A stretch of 64,000 nt of DNA from Thermophilibacter provencensis (lineage in GTDB: Bacteria; Actinomycetota; Coriobacteriia; Coriobacteriales; Atopobiaceae), in assembly GCF_900128445.1 (NCBI RefSeq), contig NZ_LT671417.1, forward strand, positions 1,995,201-2,059,200. The letters are read 5' to 3'. Numbering within the stretch: position 1 is the stretch's first letter; each line of letters opens with the position of its first letter. A model generated the notes under the pieces. The model was given only the letters and a program-made list of their open reading frames with translations. It had not been told where the DNA came from and did no database searches. The translations under genes were made by a program, and so were the position numbers. Shown one piece after another: positions 30,944-38,908 of this stretch.

Positions 30944-31567
30944 CTATGCCGCGAGGTGCGCGGCCACGTCGTTCTTCTCGCCCCTGCCCTTCCAGAAGGG
31001 TGAGACGGCCTTTTTCGCCCACAGCGCCGAGAGGCGCGCGATCTGCTTGGAGACCTCCCAGGCGCCCGCGCCCATGAGGAGCGCCACGCCGAGGAGGCCG
31101 AGGCCCATGCCCGCAGAGGCCAGGATGTACGGGATGTGCCCGATGGTGATGCCGCCCACGGCGAACAGGAGCTCCACGACGCCCATGCCGCCGAAGGCCG
31201 CAGCAACGATCCACACGCAGAACGCGAGTACCCAGATGCAGATGTAGATCGTGACGGCCACGGCGGCGAAGGCGATGAGCAGCGGCACCCACACCGGAGA
31301 GCCCACGATGGCGAGCACCCACAGGAGCGCGGTGCTGCGGCGGCGCGTCCGGGCGATCGCGCGCGGCACGGCGGGCAGGTCGTCGAGCGTGGCCTCCGCC
31401 ACCTCGCCGGGCGAGCCCATGGCGGCCACGGCCTCCTCCTCGCTCATGCCGTCCTCCATGCGGTCGGCGATGGCCTCCGCGTAGAACGCCTTGGTCTCCT
31501 CAACCTGGTCTGCCGGCAGGCAGGCCAAGAGCTCGCCCAGCCGGTCCAGGAACTCATCGCGCGTCAT
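30944..31567 (-). CDS. DUF1700 family membrane protein
   Basis: A 207-residue protein. The N-terminal cytosolic domain is MTRDEFLDRLGELLACLPADQVEETKAFYAEAIADRMEDGMSEEEAVAAMGSPGEVA, the DUF1700/HAAS signature, followed by three to four TM helices. ATG at 31567 (GAGGGGG upstream) is used; the start lies within the end of the PadR gene (14-bp overlap). DUF1700 proteins are typically PadR-controlled and linked to envelope stress or resistance to membrane-active agents. Confidence 0.85.
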   Translation of the reverse strand: MTRDEFLDRLGELLACLPADQVEETKAFYAEAIADRMEDGMSEEEAVAAMGSPGEVAEATLDDLPAVPRAIARTRRRSTALLWVLAIVGSPVWVPLLIAFAAVAVTIYICIWVLAFCVWIVAAAFGGMGVVELLFAVGGITIGHIPYILASAGMGLGLLGVALLMGAGAWEVSKQIARLSALWAKKAVSPFWKGRGEKNDVAAHLAA

Positions 31568-31874
31568 GGTGCGCCCCCTCAACGTATGCGTAGATCTCCT
31601 GCACGGACGGCCACTCGGCCAGGAACTCCTCGATGCGCGCCCGCCCGGCGTCCGTGATGCGGTAGTAGCGGCGCAGCCGCCCGTTGTGCTCGGCGGAGCG
31701 CGCCGTGATGCACCCCGCCCTCTCCAGGCGCTTGAGCAGCGGGTAGAGCGTCGACTCCGTGAGCCCCATGCTCGTCGGAACGTCCTTCACGATCTGGTAG
31801 CCGTAGGACTCCTCGCCCGAGACGGCCGCGAGCACGCAGGCCTCCAGGAAGCCGCGCTTCATCTGGGCCTCCAT
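31554..31874 (-). CDS. PadR family transcriptional regulator
   Basis: A 106-residue PadR winged helix: MKRGFLEACVLAAVSGEESYGYQIVKDVPTSMGLTESTLYPLLKRLERAGCITARSAEHNGRLRRYYRITDAGRARIEEF. ATG at 31874 has GAGGAGG upstream. It is first gene of a three-gene operon with DUF1700 and the small protein. A palindrome at 31895-31917 upstream is the probable autoregulatory operator. Confidence 0.93.
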   Translation of the reverse strand: MEAQMKRGFLEACVLAAVSGEESYGYQIVKDVPTSMGLTESTLYPLLKRLERAGCITARSAEHNGRLRRYYRITDAGRARIEEFLAEWPSVQEIYAYVEGAHHDAR

Positions 31875-31894
31875 CCGCACACCTCCTCTCGTCC

Positions 31895-31917
31895 TATACT
31901 GTGTAATACACACTATA
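31895..31917. promoter_or_regulatory. PadR operator
   Basis: TATACTGTGT-AAT-ACACACTATA, a near-perfect palindrome (9 of 10 pairs), 20 bp upstream of the padR start and overlapping its probable -10 region. Confidence 0.7.
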
Positions 31918-32051
31918 CGACGCATGGTATCTGACGTCAATGGGTGTTCTGCCATTCGGCCCGCTTTTCAGATGTGCGTGTACTTCAATGTCCCGATACA
32001 GGGCCCTTCTCGGCGATCGCGCGGCTGGTCCTCGGCCGAAGCGCTGGGGCG

Positions 32052-32177
32052 GCGCCCCCCTTCTCCGGGTACGTACGAGGTTGCTGACTTGATGTGCTTC
32101 TCGCCGAGGCATCTACCTGGGCGAATAATATTGCATGGTACCGCACTAGTTCTGCAACTTCGTACGTACCCGGAGAA
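32052..32177. repeat. Dispersed MITE-like element, copy B (GTACGTACCC ends)
   Basis: CTTCTCCGGGTACGTACGA on the left and its near-complement CGTACGTACCCGGAGAAG on the right enclose about 90 bp. The reverse complement (GTTGC..GCGGTACCATGCAAT..CCCAGGTAG..ACATCAA) matches the element at 5068-5220 in order and spacing. It fills most of the 370-bp gap between padR and the anti-sigma gene. Only the PadR operator is seen in the remainder. Confidence 0.75.
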
Positions 32178-32243
32178 GGGACAACGAGAAGGGCGAGCCG
32201 CACGGACGGCCCGCCCCTCCTGCAGCACGCTGTTATCGCAGCC

Positions 32244-33359
32244 CTACGCGGCGTTCACGGGGATCTCCACGTCGCCCACGGTCACGCTCACGATGTCGCC
32301 CGCGGCCACGATGCGGTCGTAGGTGGCCTTCTTGTTGACGGCGCTCGTGCCGTCGTCTCGCTCCTGCGCGTACGTGTTGGCGTTGGTCGCGTCGAACGTC
32401 ATGCCGTCCGCGAAGGTCACGGTGACGGGCAGGCCGATGACCGCGTCCTGCCGGGCCAGCGCCTCGTCGCTCAGCTGGCCCGAGGGGCCGAGGTCGCCCA
32501 TCTGCCGCCCGATCGTGTAGTCAACCGTGACGCCGACCGAGGACACCGCCACGGCGTCGATTGTGACGCCCGCGCCCTGCCAGGTGGTCTTCTGGCCGGC
32601 CGGGAGGTCGACGGTGGTGTCGACGTAGTTCATCTCGAACTTGAGGTCCCAGTCGCCGGTCACCAGGGTCGCGTATCCACCCTCGGCATCGTAGGCCCTG
32701 ATCCCGCTCATCGAGAAGCGCATGGTGCGCCCGACGATGCCCGCGCCGTTCCAGGTGGTGAATCCCATGGTCTCGGCGTACTGGATGGTGTCGTCACCCG
32801 GGTCGGCGTCGTAGAACCAGGCGCCGCCGCCCCCGGCCATGACGCCGTCGATATGGCGGTCGGTGTCGGCCACGAGCGGCAGCGTGCCGTCCTCACCGGG
32901 CTCGATCCCCTCGAGTACGGAGGGGTCATCGAACCGGACGTCGTACACGACGGTGTAGTTCGACCGGTCGCCGGCAACGGCCGCGGCCGTCACGGTGACG
33001 CCGTTCGAGGTCGCGCTCGCGCCGATCGGCCGGCCCACCTCATTCAGGAGCTCGGTCTCAGCCGGGGCGCCGCCGAAGACGTCGGAGAGCACGTCGGCCG
33101 GGTTGGGCAGCACGCCCGCCGCCACGGCGACGGTGCCTCCCCCGCCCAGCACCAGCGCGAGGGTGAGCCCGGCGGCGACGCTCAGCCAGCGGCGCGACCG
33201 ACGCGCCGGACGTGCCGCCGGCATGCTCAGCACCTCGGCGGAGCGGGCCTGCCGCTCGCTGGCGACGGCGCGCAGGCCGTCGACCATGCGGGCCTTGGCC
33301 TCGTCGGAAAAGCGGAGCTCGTCGAGGGACGAGGTGTAGGAATCAAGCGGGGAACTCAT
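32244..33359 (-). CDS. DUF4179 membrane protein, probable anti-sigma factor
   Basis: A 371-residue protein: a cytosolic N-terminus of about 55 residues (SPLDSYTSSLDELRFSDEAKARMVDGL), one TM helix (WLSVAAGLTLALVLGGGGTVAVAAGVL), then a DUF4179-type extracytoplasmic domain. The start overlaps the end of the sigma factor gene by 17 bp. This layout, sigma factor followed by a single-pass membrane protein, is the usual ECF sigma/anti-sigma arrangement, with the N-terminus likely to bind the sigma factor. Ligand or stress signal unknown. Confidence 0.82.
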   Translation of the reverse strand: MSSPLDSYTSSLDELRFSDEAKARMVDGLRAVASERQARSAEVLSMPAARPARRSRRWLSVAAGLTLALVLGGGGTVAVAAGVLPNPADVLSDVFGGAPAETELLNEVGRPIGASATSNGVTVTAAAVAGDRSNYTVVYDVRFDDPSVLEGIEPGEDGTLPLVADTDRHIDGVMAGGGGAWFYDADPGDDTIQYAETMGFTTWNGAGIVGRTMRFSMSGIRAYDAEGGYATLVTGDWDLKFEMNYVDTTVDLPAGQKTTWQGAGVTIDAVAVSSVGVTVDYTIGRQMGDLGPSGQLSDEALARQDAVIGLPVTVTFADGMTFDATNANTYAQERDDGTSAVNKKATYDRIVAAGDIVSVTVGDVEIPVNAA

Positions 33360-33870
33360 CGTAGTCTCCCTTCAGGGTCTCCCTGAGCTGCGCCCTGGCG
33401 CGGCTCAGGCGCTGGTGGACGGCGTTCTCGCTCACGCCCGCCAGCTCGGCGATGGCGCGGGCCCCATAGCCCGCGTAGTAGTGCAGGAACACGGCCTCGC
33501 GCTGCGGCAGCGGGAGCGCCATGACGGCATCGAGCACACACCCGTCGCGCCGTCGGAGCGCGCCCTCGCCGGGCGCGTCGCCGGAGGCGGGCTCCGGCAC
33601 GTCGTCGAGGCTCACCTCCGCGTGCGCGGCGCGGTTCCGCAGCAGGTTCTTGCAGGCGTTTGCCGCCACGCGCACCACCCAGGCGCGCTCGTGGTCGAGA
33701 CTGCGGAACGGCTCCTCGCGGCACACCAGCTTGATGAGGGTGTCCTGGCAGACGTCCTCGGCGTCGGCCGTCGAGCGCAGGTAGGTGTAGCACACGCGCA
33801 GCACGAGGTCCGCGTAGGCGCGCACGAGCCGCTCGGGGTCTCGGTCCGGCACAGCGGGCACAGTGGTCAC
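33343..33870 (-). CDS. ECF-type RNA polymerase sigma factor
   Basis: A 175-residue sigma-70 family protein of ECF type. Region 2 reads YADLVLRVCYTYLRSTADAEDVCQDTLIKLVCREEPFRSLDHERAWVVRVAANACKN, and region 4 reads LPLPQREAVFLHYYAGYGARAIAELAGVSENAVHQRLSRARAQLRETL. GTG at 33870 has GAGGAGGTGGG upstream. It is co-transcribed with the DUF4179 protein at 32244, which probably holds it at the membrane. Confidence 0.93.
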   Translation of the reverse strand: MTTVPAVPDRDPERLVRAYADLVLRVCYTYLRSTADAEDVCQDTLIKLVCREEPFRSLDHERAWVVRVAANACKNLLRNRAAHAEVSLDDVPEPASGDAPGEGALRRRDGCVLDAVMALPLPQREAVFLHYYAGYGARAIAELAGVSENAVHQRLSRARAQLRETLKGDYDEFPA

Positions 33871-33989
33871 GGCCCACCTCCTCTTCTCGTCGTCGGATAT
33901 GGCCGGCGGGGCGCAACCGGTGTTGCCCCGTCACCTATACCACACGAGGGCCAGCAGAACCTGACGGCTTTTCTCGCGAAGCCCGACAC

Positions 33990-34180
33990 GTCCGGCACTC
34001 CGTGCCGACAGCCCGGCGGCCATCCGCCCGCACATAAGCCGCCCCCTCCGGCACTGATGAGTGCCGGCGCGTCGGACACGTCAAGCCGGCACTTCTCGGC
34101 AGATGTCGAGAAGAACCCGGCACTTCTCGTCGCCTCACGTCAATTCTGCCGGCACTCCCTGCAGGCACGTATAGGTGCCG
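33990..34180. repeat. Cluster of CCGGCACT palindromic units
   Basis: The 311-bp gap upstream of the sigma gene contains at least five CCGGCACT copies (near 33993, 34048, 34084, 34116, 34149) and an inverted AGTGCCGG. Some form hairpins such as CCGGCACT-GATG-AGTGCCGG, and two are followed by TCTCG. A similar CCCGCACT cluster is at 47680-47805. No open frame is supported. Confidence 0.6.
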
Positions 34181-34181
34181 C

Positions 34182-34616
34182 CTACCAGTTGCAGTACCTC
34201 TGGTACACCTCTTCGAGCCTCTGGACCACAGGCGTCCCGAAGGCCTCGTGATACGGCGTCCCTCCGACCGTGAAGTAGGAAAATCCGGCGACGACAGACA
34301 CCTCAATCGTGCCCCTCGTCGTGGTCTCGACGATAAAGACGGGCTCGGTGCCGGACATGTCCTGCAGCCGCCCGTCAAGGCGCGTGCCCGTCAGGTCAGA
34401 GATCAGGCCGACGACGTGCTCGCGGTCTTCGTTGCCAAGCATGACGTCGGTGAGGCCGTGGTTATCCGTGAGGCGCACGGACGCCACCTCGTCGACGCGG
34501 AGGTCCTTGAGCGGACGGCGGACCGGAGACGCGACGTACCAGACAAGGCACATGAGCGCGGCCAGCCCGCAGAGCGCGGCAACGACCACCCGGCGACGGC
34601 TCTTCGTCAGCTCCAT
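34182..34616 (-). CDS. Single-pass membrane protein of unknown function
   Basis: A 144-residue protein: basic N-terminus (MELTKSRRR), one TM helix (VVVAALCGLAALMCLVWYVA) and an extracytoplasmic domain (SVRLTDNHGLTDVMLGNEDR ... FSYFTVGGTPYHEAFGTPVV). ATG at 34616 follows GGGGGTG; in-frame GTG and TTG starts lie 9 and 15 bases upstream. I do not recognise the family. It lies alone between a repeat cluster and a tandem repeat. Confidence 0.6.
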   Translation of the reverse strand: MELTKSRRRVVVAALCGLAALMCLVWYVASPVRRPLKDLRVDEVASVRLTDNHGLTDVMLGNEDREHVVGLISDLTGTRLDGRLQDMSGTEPVFIVETTTRGTIEVSVVAGFSYFTVGGTPYHEAFGTPVVQRLEEVYQRYCNW

Positions 34617-34732
34617 GACGGTCACCCCCAAGGCCCCTCTCGGCGGCCCAAGCCGACCGCCCCGAGAAGATTATCGCACACGCCGCGCCGCCCGGCTGGC
34701 GACGCACGGGCCCGGGGCCGCATCCGCCGGAC

Positions 34733-34780
34733 GCGCCGCCCTTCTCGTCAGCGCCGCCCTTCTCGTCAGCGCCGCCCTCC
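34733..34780. repeat. Tandem repeat of an 18-bp unit
   Basis: GCGCCGCCCTTCTCGTCA occurs twice in direct tandem (34733-34750, 34751-34768), followed by a partial third copy. Each unit contains the over-represented CTTCTCG heptamer. It lies upstream of the membrane protein at 34182. Confidence 0.75.
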
Positions 34781-34800
34781 GCCCTCGTTCAACTGGTTGT

Positions 34801-34900
34801 AGTATTTATTACATTCAAAATCATGTAGCAACAGGCCCCCAAGGGGCGATTCTGCCCATTTGGCCCCGATTGCTACATGGTTTTCCATGTAATAAAAATT
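34801..34900. repeat. AT-rich 100-bp palindromic element, complete copy
   Basis: The outer arms AGTATTTATTACAT and ATGTAATAAAAATT and the inner arms CATGTAGCAA and TTGCTACATG form a long imperfect stem around a GGGGCGATTCTGCCCATTT core. A second, truncated copy is at 43931-44006. It is far more AT-rich than its surroundings, which suggests a mobilised miniature element. The rest of the 332-bp gap holds the 18-bp tandem repeat. Confidence 0.7.
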
Positions 34901-34948
34901 GATGCGAGGGCGCCGCCCCTCCGCAATGCTTTGCGCTAGCGGCAAGCG

Positions 34949-36190
34949 CTACAACGGAAGGCTGACCTCGGCGGCAAAGATGCCTGGCTCGTTGGCGAGG
35001 TTGAGGAAGCCCTCGTACTTGTCCACCACCGCGGCCACGCGCTTCATGCCCAGACCGTGGTTGCCGCGCTTCTCGGTGATGTAGTTGCGCGCGTTGAAGC
35101 TGGGGTCCTCCACGGCGGAGTTCTGAATGGACGCGTAGAGCTGGCTGCCGCGCGCGGCCACGTAGACGCGCAGCCACCGGCCGTCCGCAGGCAGCGCCGC
35201 GCAGGCCTCGATCGCGTTGTCGAGCAGGTTGCCCAGGATCACGCAGAGGTCCACGTCGTCCACCGTGAGCGCATCGGGCACGCGCGCCTTGCAGGTCACG
35301 GCCACGCCGTCGCGCTCGGCGAGGCTGAGCTTGGAGTTCAGGATGGCGTCCACCATGAGGTTGCCGGACTTGACGTAGGTGTCCACGCGGTCGAGGTCGC
35401 GCTCGAGCTCGTCGAGGTAGGCGGAGAGCTCCGCGAGCTGCGCGGCGGCGAGCTCGGCCTTCATGACCTGCAGGTGGTTGTGGTAGTCGTGGCGCCAGCC
35501 GCGCATGTCCAGGTAGATGGCGCGGATCTCGTCGTACTGGCGGGAGAGGACCTCCTGCTGGAAGCGCTCCGTCGAGGTCTCGAAGCCGCGGCGCAGGCGC
35601 TCGAAGCCGCCCATGAGCAGCAGGTAGACGAGGAGCTCCACCGCGAGCGCGCCCGCGGCGACCGTGGGCTCCCCCAGGGCGACGGCCGCCGAGCAGAGCG
35701 CGAGCACGCAGGCAAGAAGGACCGTCTCGCGGCGGCCCCCGCTCCCCCGCCGGCGCATGGCGAGCGCGAACATCAGGCAGAGCGGCGCGCCGACAAGCGC
35801 CGCCGTCACGCCCAGGGGCGCCGCTCCCCCGCCGAGCGCCGCGGCGCAGGCGAGAAGGGCGCAGGACAGCGCGCCCGGCGCCGCCACGGGCGCCCACATG
35901 AGCGCCAGGGGCTCCTCGTCGAAGAAGGCGTCCAGGAGCGTGAGCGCGAGGGTCGCCACGGCCCACGCCGCGGCGACGCCCCAGCCCGCGCCGGCGGCGA
36001 GCGGGTCGGCCCACGCGCCCGTGAGCGCCCAGGACGCGAGCGCCGCGCCGAACCACCCGCAGGCGAGCGCCGCCGCGCAGACGAGAAGCGCGGTCGCCCA
36101 CGCGCCGCGGGAGGCGCGCAGGCGCCCGAGCGAGCGCACGTACGCCGCGTACGCGACGAGCAGCGCCGCCTGTGCCGCCAGCGCGATCAT
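34949..36190 (-). CDS. GHKL sensor histidine kinase (AgrC/LytS-like)
   Basis: A 413-residue kinase with six or more N-terminal TM segments (1-195). The dimerisation/phosphoacceptor helix follows (RGWRHDYHNHLQVMKAE, H234), then a GHKL ATPase domain (N-box NLLDNAIEAC about 321-330, G-box GNHGLGMKRV). This is the HPK10 class, which usually senses peptides. ATG at 36190 overlaps the regulator stop (ATGA). It forms a pair with the LytTR regulator and sits next to two ABC exporters. Confidence 0.92.
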   Translation of the reverse strand: MIALAAQAALLVAYAAYVRSLGRLRASRGAWATALLVCAAALACGWFGAALASWALTGAWADPLAAGAGWGVAAAWAVATLALTLLDAFFDEEPLALMWAPVAAPGALSCALLACAAALGGGAAPLGVTAALVGAPLCLMFALAMRRRGSGGRRETVLLACVLALCSAAVALGEPTVAAGALAVELLVYLLLMGGFERLRRGFETSTERFQQEVLSRQYDEIRAIYLDMRGWRHDYHNHLQVMKAELAAAQLAELSAYLDELERDLDRVDTYVKSGNLMVDAILNSKLSLAERDGVAVTCKARVPDALTVDDVDLCVILGNLLDNAIEACAALPADGRWLRVYVAARGSQLYASIQNSAVEDPSFNARNYITEKRGNHGLGMKRVAAVVDKYEGFLNLANEPGIFAAEVSLPL

Positions 36191-36909
36191 GCGAGCGTCC
36201 CCCGGCACCACGCGAGCCACGCGCGGTTGAGCCCCTCCCAGCGGCCGCGCGCGATGGGGACCACGTCCCCCGTGTCCATCTCCACGTCGCGCCGCGTGAT
36301 GCGCCGCACGTGCGGGAGGCTCACGAGGTAGGAGCGATGCACCTTCACGAAGAGCCCGGAGGCCCGGGCGAGCTCGGCCTCTAGCTGCGCGATGCCGCGC
36401 GTGGAGACGAGCCTCGTGCCGTCCGCGAGCGTGACCAGCGTGTCATGGCCGCGCGCCTCCAGAAGGCAGATGCGCGTGAGGGGCACGCGGCTCGTCTCGC
36501 CAGCGCCCTCCACCACGAGCACGGGCTCCTCCCTGCCCGCGCGATCCAGTGCCCGGTCGAGCGCCGCGTCGAGCTTCTCGGCGCGCACGGGCTTGAGGAG
36601 GTAGGAGACCGCGTCCACGTCATAGCCGTCGAGCACGTGGTCGATGACGCCCGTCACAAAGACGATCTGCGCGCGCTCGCCGCGGGAGCGCAGCTCGCGC
36701 GCGAGGGCCATGCCGTCGAGGCCGGGCATCTCGATGTCAAGGAGCGCGACGTCGCAGGGTGCGTCGTCGAGCGAGAAGAGCAGCTGCTCGGCGGAGGCGA
36801 AGGTCACGACCTCGGCCTCGACACCCCGGCGGCGCGCCCAGTCGCGGGCGAGCGATCCATAGAGCTCCCGAGCCGCCTCCTCGTCATCGACCACCGCAAT
36901 CCTCAGCAT
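36187..36909 (-). CDS. LytTR family response regulator
   Basis: A 240-residue regulator with a receiver domain (1-120: MLRIAVVDDEE acidic pocket, phosphoacceptor Asp in VALLDIEMPG, Lys in YLLKPV) and a LytTR DNA-binding domain (about 140-235, ICLLEARGHDTLVTLADGTR ... VKVHRSYLVSLPHVRRI). ATG at 36909 is used; a longer in-frame start would translate the palindromic repeat upstream and is not credible. It is coupled to the histidine kinase (ATGA). Confidence 0.93.
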   Translation of the reverse strand: MLRIAVVDDEEAARELYGSLARDWARRRGVEAEVVTFASAEQLLFSLDDAPCDVALLDIEMPGLDGMALARELRSRGERAQIVFVTGVIDHVLDGYDVDAVSYLLKPVRAEKLDAALDRALDRAGREEPVLVVEGAGETSRVPLTRICLLEARGHDTLVTLADGTRLVSTRGIAQLEAELARASGLFVKVHRSYLVSLPHVRRITRRDVEMDTGDVVPIARGRWEGLNRAWLAWCRGTLA

Positions 36910-36965
36910 GACCCTCCTCCCGTCTCCCTCTACCGTAGCAGAGGCTGAGACGGAGGTGATGCTGA

Positions 36966-37058
36966 CAGGGGTGCCGGGGGAGTTTGTCATGAAATCGTTC
37001 ATGACAAACTCCCCCGGCACCTTTGTCAGCATGACAAACTCCCCCGGCACCTTTGTCA
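36966..37058. repeat. Hairpin plus extra direct copy of an ATGACAAACTCCCCC unit
   Basis: GTGCCGGGGGAGTTTGTCAT (36971 onward) pairs with ATGACAAACTCCCCCGGCAC (37000-37019). A second direct copy of the right arm follows 31 bp later (37031-37050). Each right arm is followed by CTTTGTCA. The element separates the ABC exporter genes from the response regulator. Confidence 0.75.
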
Positions 37059-37060
37059 TG

Positions 37061-38908
37061 TCACGCGTAGTAGCTCGCCTGGGCCTCCCAGAGCCGGGCG
37101 TAGAGGCCGCCCGCCGCGAGCAGCTCCTCGTGGCTGCCCTGCTCCACGATGCGCCCGCCGTCGAAGACCGCGATCTTGTCGCAGAAGCGGCAGCTGCTCA
37201 TCCGGTGCGAGATGTAGACCGCCGTGCGTCCCGTGACCATGCGGTCGAAGCGCTTGTAGACCTCGGCCTCCGAGATGGGGTCGAGCGCCGCCGTGGGCTC
37301 GTCCAAGATCACGAGCGGCGCGTCCTTGTAGAGGGCGCGCGCCAGCGCGAGCTTCTGCGCCTCGCCGCCGGAGACCATGACGCCGTCTCCGAGGTCCTTG
37401 TAGAGCCGGGTCTCCAGCCCCTCCGGCCATGACCTCACGAGACCGTCTGCGCCCGCCTGGGCGAGCGCCCGCCACATCCGGGCGTCGTCGCGCGCGTAGC
37501 CCGCCGCCAGGTTCTCCCACACGGGGAGCGCGAAGAGCTTGAAGTCCTGGAAGACCACGCCGAAGAGGTCGCGGTACTCGTCCTCGTCGTACTTGCGGAT
37601 GTCCACGCCGTTCAGGGTGATCCGCCCCTCCGTGGGGTCGTAGAGCCGGCAGAGCAGCTTGATGAACGTGGTCTTGCCCGCGCCGTTGGGGCCCACCACG
37701 GCGAGCTTGCCGAGCGTGTCCAGCCTGAAGCTCACGTCGCGCAGCACCCATTCGCTCGTGCCGGGATAGCGAAAGCTCACGTGCTCGAAGGCGATCTCGA
37801 ACTGCCCGTCGTCGCGCTTCTCCACCGGGATGGAGCCTGCAGGGCGCGGGTCTTCCATGTCCATGAAGTCGAGGAACTCCTGAAGGTAGCCGCAGCACTG
37901 GCGCAGGTCGCCGTTGTTGGAGACGAGCTGGGAGTAGGCAGCCCCAAACTGCGCGAGCGCGCCGGCGTACTGGGTGAACGCGCCCACCGTGATGGCGCCC
38001 GCCAGCACCTTCACCGCCACGAGGGCGTAGGAGGCCACCGTGAAGGCGGCGTTGACGGCGCTCGTGCCCACGTCAATGCGACGCTCGCCCGATATCCAGC
38101 GATCGAAGTAGCTCATCGAGGCGCGCTGGTTCTTCTCGATGTTTCTCATGAGCATGTCGCCCATGTCGTAAATGCGTGACACCTTGGGAACGCGCCGGTC
38201 AAAGAGCACGAGGTTGAGGAGGTAGATGAGGCGGTTCTCGACGGAGGAGTGCGTGCTCGTGACCCAGGCCATGAGCCGGGTTCGGGCGCGGCCCACGAGC
38301 GTGTTCCCGCCCACCGCAGCAAGGAGCACGAGCACCAGCAGCCCCGCCGAGACTGCGGGAGAGGCCACGACGCCGAGCCAGCCCGCGGCCACCGGCCGCG
38401 AGAAGGCGAGCGCCACCACGAGCGAGACGCAGGTGAGCATGTTAGCCGCGGCGGAGAGGAGGTCGCGGTAGTAGCGCGGCACGGTGCCGATGTTGCCGTG
38501 CATCTGCGCGGTGCGCTCGATGTAGGCCAGGCGCTCGGCGAGCTTGGGGTCCTCGGCGGTCTCGTAGGAGAGCGAGAGCGCCTTCTCGCGCAGCATCGCG
38601 CTGAAGCGCCAGGCGCAGCGCATGCCGCCGACGGTCGCGCGACGCTTGCAGAACGCGCAGACGCAGGCGCTCGCGCACGAGGTCACCGCCACGCCCGCCG
38701 CAAAGACCACCGCGCGGCGCGCCTCGAGCGCCACGAGCGCGTCCACGAGCCCCGCTGTGAGCGCGAGGCCCACGTAGACGCCCGCCACCTGCGCGAGCGC
38801 GTAGACGAGGTTCACCGGCAGGAGCGTCGGGTCAATCTTTCGCACCACGCCGAGCAGGCGCAGGCCCGTCCGGTGGAACGCCAGCGAGGAGCGCAGGCTA
38901 CTCAGCAT
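37061..38908 (-). CDS. ABC exporter half-transporter (TM + ATPase), second of pair
   Basis: A 615-residue ABC exporter: six TM helices (about 20-310) followed by an ATPase domain with Walker A GPNGAGKT, a degenerate signature MVSGGEAQ, Walker B LVILDEP and D-loop ALDP. The start at 38908 is chosen for its ribosome site (GGAGG eight bases upstream) and overlaps the first exporter gene by 11 bp; ATG at 38914 is an alternative. With the upstream gene it probably forms a heterodimer. Beside an AgrC-type kinase, export of a peptide is plausible but unproven. Confidence 0.9.
   Translation of the reverse strand: MLSSLRSSLAFHRTGLRLLGVVRKIDPTLLPVNLVYALAQVAGVYVGLALTAGLVDALVALEARRAVVFAAGVAVTSCASACVCAFCKRRATVGGMRCAWRFSAMLREKALSLSYETAEDPKLAERLAYIERTAQMHGNIGTVPRYYRDLLSAAANMLTCVSLVVALAFSRPVAAGWLGVVASPAVSAGLLVLVLLAAVGGNTLVGRARTRLMAWVTSTHSSVENRLIYLLNLVLFDRRVPKVSRIYDMGDMLMRNIEKNQRASMSYFDRWISGERRIDVGTSAVNAAFTVASYALVAVKVLAGAITVGAFTQYAGALAQFGAAYSQLVSNNGDLRQCCGYLQEFLDFMDMEDPRPAGSIPVEKRDDGQFEIAFEHVSFRYPGTSEWVLRDVSFRLDTLGKLAVVGPNGAGKTTFIKLLCRLYDPTEGRITLNGVDIRKYDEDEYRDLFGVVFQDFKLFALPVWENLAAGYARDDARMWRALAQAGADGLVRSWPEGLETRLYKDLGDGVMVSGGEAQKLALARALYKDAPLVILDEPTAALDPISEAEVYKRFDRMVTGRTAVYISHRMSSCRFCDKIAVFDGGRIVEQGSHEELLAAGGLYARLWEAQASYYA

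Noticed and set aside
33990-34180. A CRISPR array in the CCGGCACT cluster (and at 47680-47805)
   Set aside because: Units are only 8 bp, spacing is irregular, both orientations occur, and there are no cas genes.
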